From Alitta virens (Eukaryota; Annelida; Polychaeta; Phyllodocida; Nereididae): a stretch of 64,000 bases of DNA. The DNA lies in NCBI GenBank assembly GCA_932294295.1, contig OW028585.1, positions 16,060,360 to 16,124,359 of the forward strand, written 5' to 3'. The position numbers and the translations under genes are program-made. This document shows, piece after piece, positions 59,172-64,000 of the stretch. Below the pieces are notes generated by a model, which saw nothing but the letters and a program-made list of their open reading frames with translations, was not told the DNA's origin and did no database searches. How positions within the stretch are numbered: the first letter of the stretch is position 1; each line of letters starts with the position of its first letter.

Positions 59172-59355
59172 GCAGGGGCCTAGCTCAGAGGTAGCACTCT
59201 GGGCTTTCAACCATTGGGTCCCGGATTCGATTCCCGGTCGAGCCTTAGTTGGATGGCTGTTTCATCCTTCATCTCATTGCCATGGTTCCTGCCTGTCCTA
59301 ATTAGCCCAACTGGTGCAGAAATACAGGAAGTAAAGCCCTAATCACCCACCCACT
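59172..59355 (+). mobile_element. tRNA-derived SINE, copy 8 (full length, older)
   Basis: Carries more substitutions than the other copies (CCATTGGGTCCCGGATTCG). No clear target-site duplication was found. Confidence 0.85.
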
Positions 59356-61146
59356 CTACACCAAGTGCATGCAGCAATTGTGACTTTCCCCTAGCAATAG
59401 GTCAGGTCTAGAAAAAAAACATTTTCTAATAAAATAAAAAATCCCTATATAACTTGTATGATCTAAATGTATGAGAAGCACATAGTTTGTTTTGAAAATA
59501 CCATACTTTCATTTCTGTTCAAAATATTTACATAATCAGAGCATATTCTGGAAATTCTAAACTGCAGTGTATGATATGTTAGTAAACTTTTTTTCTCTGT
59601 ACATACTGACTGTTGCATGTGGACAAATAAGGTTTACAGCAGACCAGGTTTTGGGTACTGTATACTGGTAAATCTACAATAAATACAAATTGAATTTAAC
59701 ATTATATGGAGCAATTGTATAATATATATTACATATGAATTATATATTATGTATATATGAATTATCATAATGCAGCTATAATGCATCAGCTACAGCATTG
59801 ACTGATGCATAAAGTTGTTAAATAATTATAAATAATCATGACCATTTAGGCATATAAAACAATGAAATAGTACTTACAAAGACATGTGAGGTTATCATCA
59901 CACACAAGTTGACATTAATCTTCCTTTGACAATGACTTGACTGACAATATAAAATTTGAAGAGCTTAGAGCAGGAAAACACCTTTTTACAGGAACTATAA
60001 ACTATCATTAACATAGGTGACAGGAAACCATAAACTATTATAAACATCAGTGATAGGAATGACAAAAACTAACATTTTCACACCTTATAGCTGTGCATAA
60101 CACTGACCCTATGTCATGCGGGTTGAGTTACTGGAATCAACAATTTTTTTATAGGCCTCATACGATGTGAGTTCAGTGGAAACTGAAATATTTGAGTAAA
60201 TCTCTTACGGGGCTTTATGTCAGGTATCGTAAATTCATATTGAATAAAAAATTACTAGTGACAATATCAACTGCCATTTAGGAGTGATTAAAAAAAGCAT
60301 CATGAACTGGAACAGAGTATACATGCACTGGGAGACCAACTTTTGAGTAAATAGGTACATAGGCTAAGAGGAATTTGCCGAATTTAAAATTTTGACTACA
60401 AAGTAATTACAAGACCTAGGTTTTTGCAGATGATAAAAAAATCCACAAATTCCTATTGCAGCCTATTCCGGCAATGTCATTTAAAATAGCAACATAAAAT
60501 TTACGCCACTCACCTCCGTTGACCTTTTTACACTGATAGTTAGGTCTGACAAGTATGGATTATCCAGGCCGAAGAATTGGCCGCTCATAGTCCAAGCAGA
60601 TCATTCTTCACATTGGGTTTTACATTGTTATCCACATCCAGCTGTCTCCCCCAAGCCCCCACACCCACACGTTTTGGACAAAAACAGATGAAGTGTTCAT
60701 TGGGTGCTTAAGCAGTCATCGGTGACTAATTGCCTCTAAAAGAACTGCGATGTACATTGTAACCAGCAAACTATCAGACTACTTTTGCAAATGACAAAAC
60801 GAAACAGCTGTTGGCTTCAATCTTTTTATTCCGGAGTTGAAGGTGATTGACCAAGCATTGTCTTTTTGAGTGGCTGTTGGTCAGCTTATTCACCAATTAA
60901 AAGTTGAAGGTAATTGATCAAGCATTGTCTTTTTCGTGTTTTTTTCCACCAATTAAAAGCGATGATACAAACCATTCAGACTGTTCATTACAAAAAGACC
61001 GTCTTTAGTTCAACCAATTAGACACAGCGGTCCTTTCATTAGAGTTATCCCCTGAAAGCAGAAATTTATGAACAAATTGCATTGAAGAGAGAATAATCAA
61101 TGTGAGCTAGGCCCAAGGTAGACTCGGGTGCTTGATTCTGGCAGCT
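59356..61146. other. Intron of the broken TE gene, AT-rich
   Basis: No coding exon is recognised. Near-repeated words (AACTATAAACTATCATTAACA and AACCATAAACTATTATAAACA) lie at about 59992-60047. The rest is unremarkable. Confidence 0.45.
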
Positions 61147-61158
61147 CTAGATCTGGCA

Positions 61159-61346
61159 GGGCGGGGGCCTAGCTCAGAGGTAGCGCTCTGGGCTTCCAAC
61201 CGCTGGGTCCCGGGTTCGATTCCCGGTCGAGCCTAAGTTGGATGGCTGTTTCATCCTTCGTCTCATTGCCATGGTCTCTGCCTGTCCTAATTAGCCTATT
61301 TGGTGCAGAAATACAGGACATAAAGCCCAAATCACACACACACACA
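61159..61346 (+). mobile_element. tRNA-derived SINE, copy 9 (full length)
   Basis: The duplication CTAGATCTGGCA is at 61147-61158 and 61347-61358. The tail is (CACA)n. Both promoter boxes are intact. Confidence 0.95.
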
Positions 61347-62092
61347 CTAGATCTGGCATGTACACGTAGGACTGCAGTTCTAATTGCACCGCAGAGCAAG
61401 TCTTGTGCACCTTTCACCATCTCTTGCATACTGCTCATCACATCTGGCATACCTTTCAGCAGTTCTCATGTGTTGGACATTTATTCTTACACATCGCTCA
61501 ACTACAACTGCTCCGTCTTGTTCTTTTGGGGCCATGTTGGTAAATGTGGAGAAAGGTTTTCAAGAGGCAAAGCTTGTGTGGTAATGGAAAATGTATGTCC
61601 CTCAGAAATTTGACCATGTAAGTATGATTCACAGTAGTAACATATTTCAGTAACAAGAGACTTTGTGCCATATATTTCTGACAAATTCCTGCTTCTCAGT
61701 ATATCTGCCATATTTATTGGCAAATTTGTTGTAAAATAGTAAAGTAACTGTTGATGTAACTTTCATTTAAGTGTTCTTGGTTATTACTGCTTGAAATGTT
61801 GTCCTATATATTTTCTGCCGATTGTTCATTTACTCCAGATGTGATTTCTGATTTTGTTTTGTTCTTCTTTATTAGTCACACTTGTTTAGTCACACATGGA
61901 CCCTAGCAAGTTATTGGCTTCCTCATGGTAAGGATAGAAATACTGTGGGTGAAGATCTTGAACCCCAGTGGCCAACACGGCTCTACACACGGTCGAGCTA
62001 TACCTACACTGTAAAAAAAATGTGGGGTAGAAATACAGTATTATACTGTGCAGCGAGTTGCCAGTTGAATACTGTATTTTTACAGTCAACAA

Positions 62093-62486
62093 CAGTAAGC
62101 TTATTTTACAGTATGAAACTGTAATGCTGTTTAACAGCAGAATACTGTAATCACAACAGTAAATACTGTAAAAATACATGGAAAGAAAAGATGTACCAAC
62201 CTGCTAGTTACTGTAATATATACAGTTAGACATTGTAAAACATTATTTATAAAGTACTGAACTCTATACAGTGGATGCCAGTACTACTGTAATTTTACAA
62301 TATCTTGCTGTAAAAAGGACACATACTGTAAAAACCTCAATTGATCTATATTATAGTATATATTACAGTAACTAGCAGGTTGGTACATCTTTTCTTTCCA
62401 TGTATTTTTACAGTATTTACTGTTGTGATTACAGTATTCTGCTGTTAAACAGCATTACAGTTTCATACTGTAAAATAAGCTTACTG
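62093..62486. mobile_element. Perfect 131-bp inverted repeat (foldback/MITE)
   Basis: Arms 62093-62223 and 62356-62486 are exact reverse complements over 131 bases, separated by a 132-base loop. The motif TACTGTAA/TTACAGTA recurs through arms, loop and left flank (from 62006). No ORF. Exact arms imply recent formation, gene conversion or an assembly artefact. It sits in an intron of the broken TE gene. Confidence 0.9.
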
Positions 62487-62842
62487 ATTGATCTAGTATT
62501 AACACAAGCAGATAAATTATATCTGTGCAGACTGCAGAGGTATGGTATAGCCCACCTTACTTGCTAAGTCAAACAAAGTACAAGAAATATAGGGGGCTGC
62601 TATTATTATATTCCTTGGTGAAAAGCTCTTCTTAGCATATCTGTTTTGTTTGACTTAAAAAAGTCCTCGCATAACAGCAATTACAAAATATGACGCCATG
62701 TGTTATGACATGTTTTTTACGAATGACTGACATGGACTATCGATAATTATTGGAAGCCTTTGTAACATCAGACCAGACATACAGTCTTATATTCATAAAA
62801 TATTGTATGTGGCTAGGGAGTAAATGAATAAATATAGTTTAC
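62487..62842. other. Intronic spacer
   Basis: No gene, repeat or structure stands out here. Confidence 0.4.
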
Positions 62843-64000
62843 CTTTGGATGAACTCTAAAGTTTGGGCTCCATTGACTTCGTATTCAATGTTAAACACAG
62901 TATGTCGCAAACAGGGTCGCCAGCTCAACTACAAAGTTGGCTGCGGTCACATGAACTGAAATAGCCACCTGGCCATCAATCGCCACAAGGAAATCCTTGC
63001 CCAGCATGAGTGAACTTCCTGCAAAAGAGATGAGTAATTATTTTTTGATATCCACATAAACATACTGTTCAATCTTTCTGATTTGAGAATAACATCTGAT
63101 GTCGTTTGATTAAAGCCTTATCTTATTAGTGCCACACTAATGAAATATTACGATTTTCCAAGACAAAAATTATTATATAATATAAATAATATATATATTA
63201 TTCAGGACCACACAAATGTTTAAATGGGACTCTTGTTAAAACCATAGACTAATACTGAATGACATTCATATACAAGACGTGTTGCATAATAATAATTTTG
63301 TTTTGTCTGGCAAACAAAATATTTGGTTGTATACATTAAAGTCAATATATTTTTTAATTACCTTTTATGATTAATCTTGACAACATGGGAAGGTTCAATG
63401 AATTAATTTCATCAATACTGGCATTTTCCTGAAAATTAATAAAAAAAGCAACAACATAGATCTTTCGAAAGATAGATAGATTTGCATAACATCAACGTTT
63501 TTAATTAAGTATTTTGGCATGATTTTTGTGATCTAATAAGCAAATGGAAATTGCAATTATTATTGAAAATACAAATGCAATCAATAAACGGGCAAATTAT
63601 ATTATTTAGAACCAAAAGCATTTGACTTAGTTGCACTTTTAATACTTACATCAACATTGATGAAGAGAGTGTCAGGGTCCTCTTGAAAGAAGCTCAGCAC
63701 CAACAGGATAGCCCCTGCTGGAAGCACATTTTCACCTGCTCCTGAAACTGCAGCTGCTTCTTCAATTTGGTCATGAACGTCCTTGAATTTGCCTTTTTTG
63801 GAGCCACTGAAGTGGGATCTAATTTTGATAGCTTTCTCAAGCATGGTTTGTGACAAATGTGTGAATAAAGTTATTGATGTCAGCAGTTTGAAATGAAGTA
63901 ACAGATATCTTTCACTCAAGAGGAAAGGCCAATTTTTTCATAAATCTTCAATGCTTGGGGAGGGGTCCGCATTTAGTTCCTGTCTTTGCCGGGCAAAGGT

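Larger units (their letters stand above)
56040..63844 (-). pseudogene. Multi-exon TE protein (HLGH family), broken and SINE-riddled
   Basis: Minus-strand exons: 63844-63650, 63428-63362, 63018-62843 (VAISVHVTAANFVVELATLF; frame change near its end), about 61535-61390 (RYARCDEQYARDGERC), about 59168-58890 continuing at 58674 (HQKWCPVSGGKKEGKG; ASKKLTEEVLPIMLHDEMG), about 58525-58162 (SSVMRLNARLLKYIREEK; PSNAIKLGFEIKRL), 58047-57951 (AKWLFEHLGHC), an acidic linker at about 57300-57190, and a C-terminal block at about 56240-56040 (KRDYWTAAEIRV). The PSNAIKLGFEIKR plus WLxxHLGH order recalls an uncharacterised family repeated in fish and invertebrate genomes, probably transposon-borne. The LGH block is reminiscent of tyrosine recombinases, but that is a guess. 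Damage: at least two frame changes, an in-frame TAA after the LGH block, and SINE insertions. Confidence 0.6.

Noticed and set aside
53962..61346. Functional tRNA genes in the SINE heads
   Set aside because: The A and B boxes look tRNA-like, but the anticodon stem pairs poorly, and each head is fused to a SINE body with a tail and target-site duplications.

Overview
The window is nuclear DNA from an invertebrate animal, most likely marine. It is AT-rich and has many short exons with GT-AG introns. It holds two intact conserved animal genes set in dense, mostly decayed transposon DNA. The species cannot be named from sequence alone. The TE mix (P/THAP9-like, a candidate Academ, MULE-like, hAT and pogo/Tigger miniatures, a tRNA-derived SINE and an HLGH-motif TE gene) suits a basal deuterostome, spiralian or cnidarian genome better than a vertebrate or insect one.

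Layout: (1) 0.9-4.5 kb (+): an 11-exon P-element/THAP9-type transposase relic with frameshifts and an in-frame stop, followed by a convergent minus-strand relic (4.9-6.3 kb). (2) 6.9-16.3 kb: inverted repeats rich in TTCGTCAC motifs, with a MULE-like transposase tail next to the right one. Between them lies a complete 10-exon minus-strand PDSS1 gene (9,197-15,342; 405 aa; trans-prenyl diphosphate synthase for the ubiquinone side chain). (3) 16.9-18.0 kb: a minus-strand LINE reverse-transcriptase relic. (4) 19,741-51,299 (+): a complete WDSUB1 gene (WD40 - SAM - U-box; 512 aa; 10 coding exons), head-to-head with PDSS1. Its large introns hold most of the other elements. These are a 6.16-kb transposon with ~0.4-kb terminal inverted repeats and an XPG-like nuclease ORF, two inverted solo-LTR-like units of 1.46/1.48 kb, nested pogo-like and other miniatures, and a 39-bp minisatellite with an 8-unit higher-order period. 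(5) 53.9-61.4 kb: nine copies of one tRNA-derived SINE, eight with legible target-site duplications. Several sit inside a broken multi-exon minus-strand TE gene (about 56.0-63.8 kb). (6) 62.1-62.5 kb: a perfect 131-bp inverted repeat.

The two host genes act independently: PDSS1 in mitochondrial ubiquinone synthesis, and WDSUB1 probably as a ubiquitin E3 ligase. Nothing here looks like a bacterial-style operon. The most unusual items are the XPG-nuclease transposon, PDSS1 lying between MULE-like inverted repeats, and a segment duplicated to either side of the last PDSS1 exons that extends exon 8 in frame.
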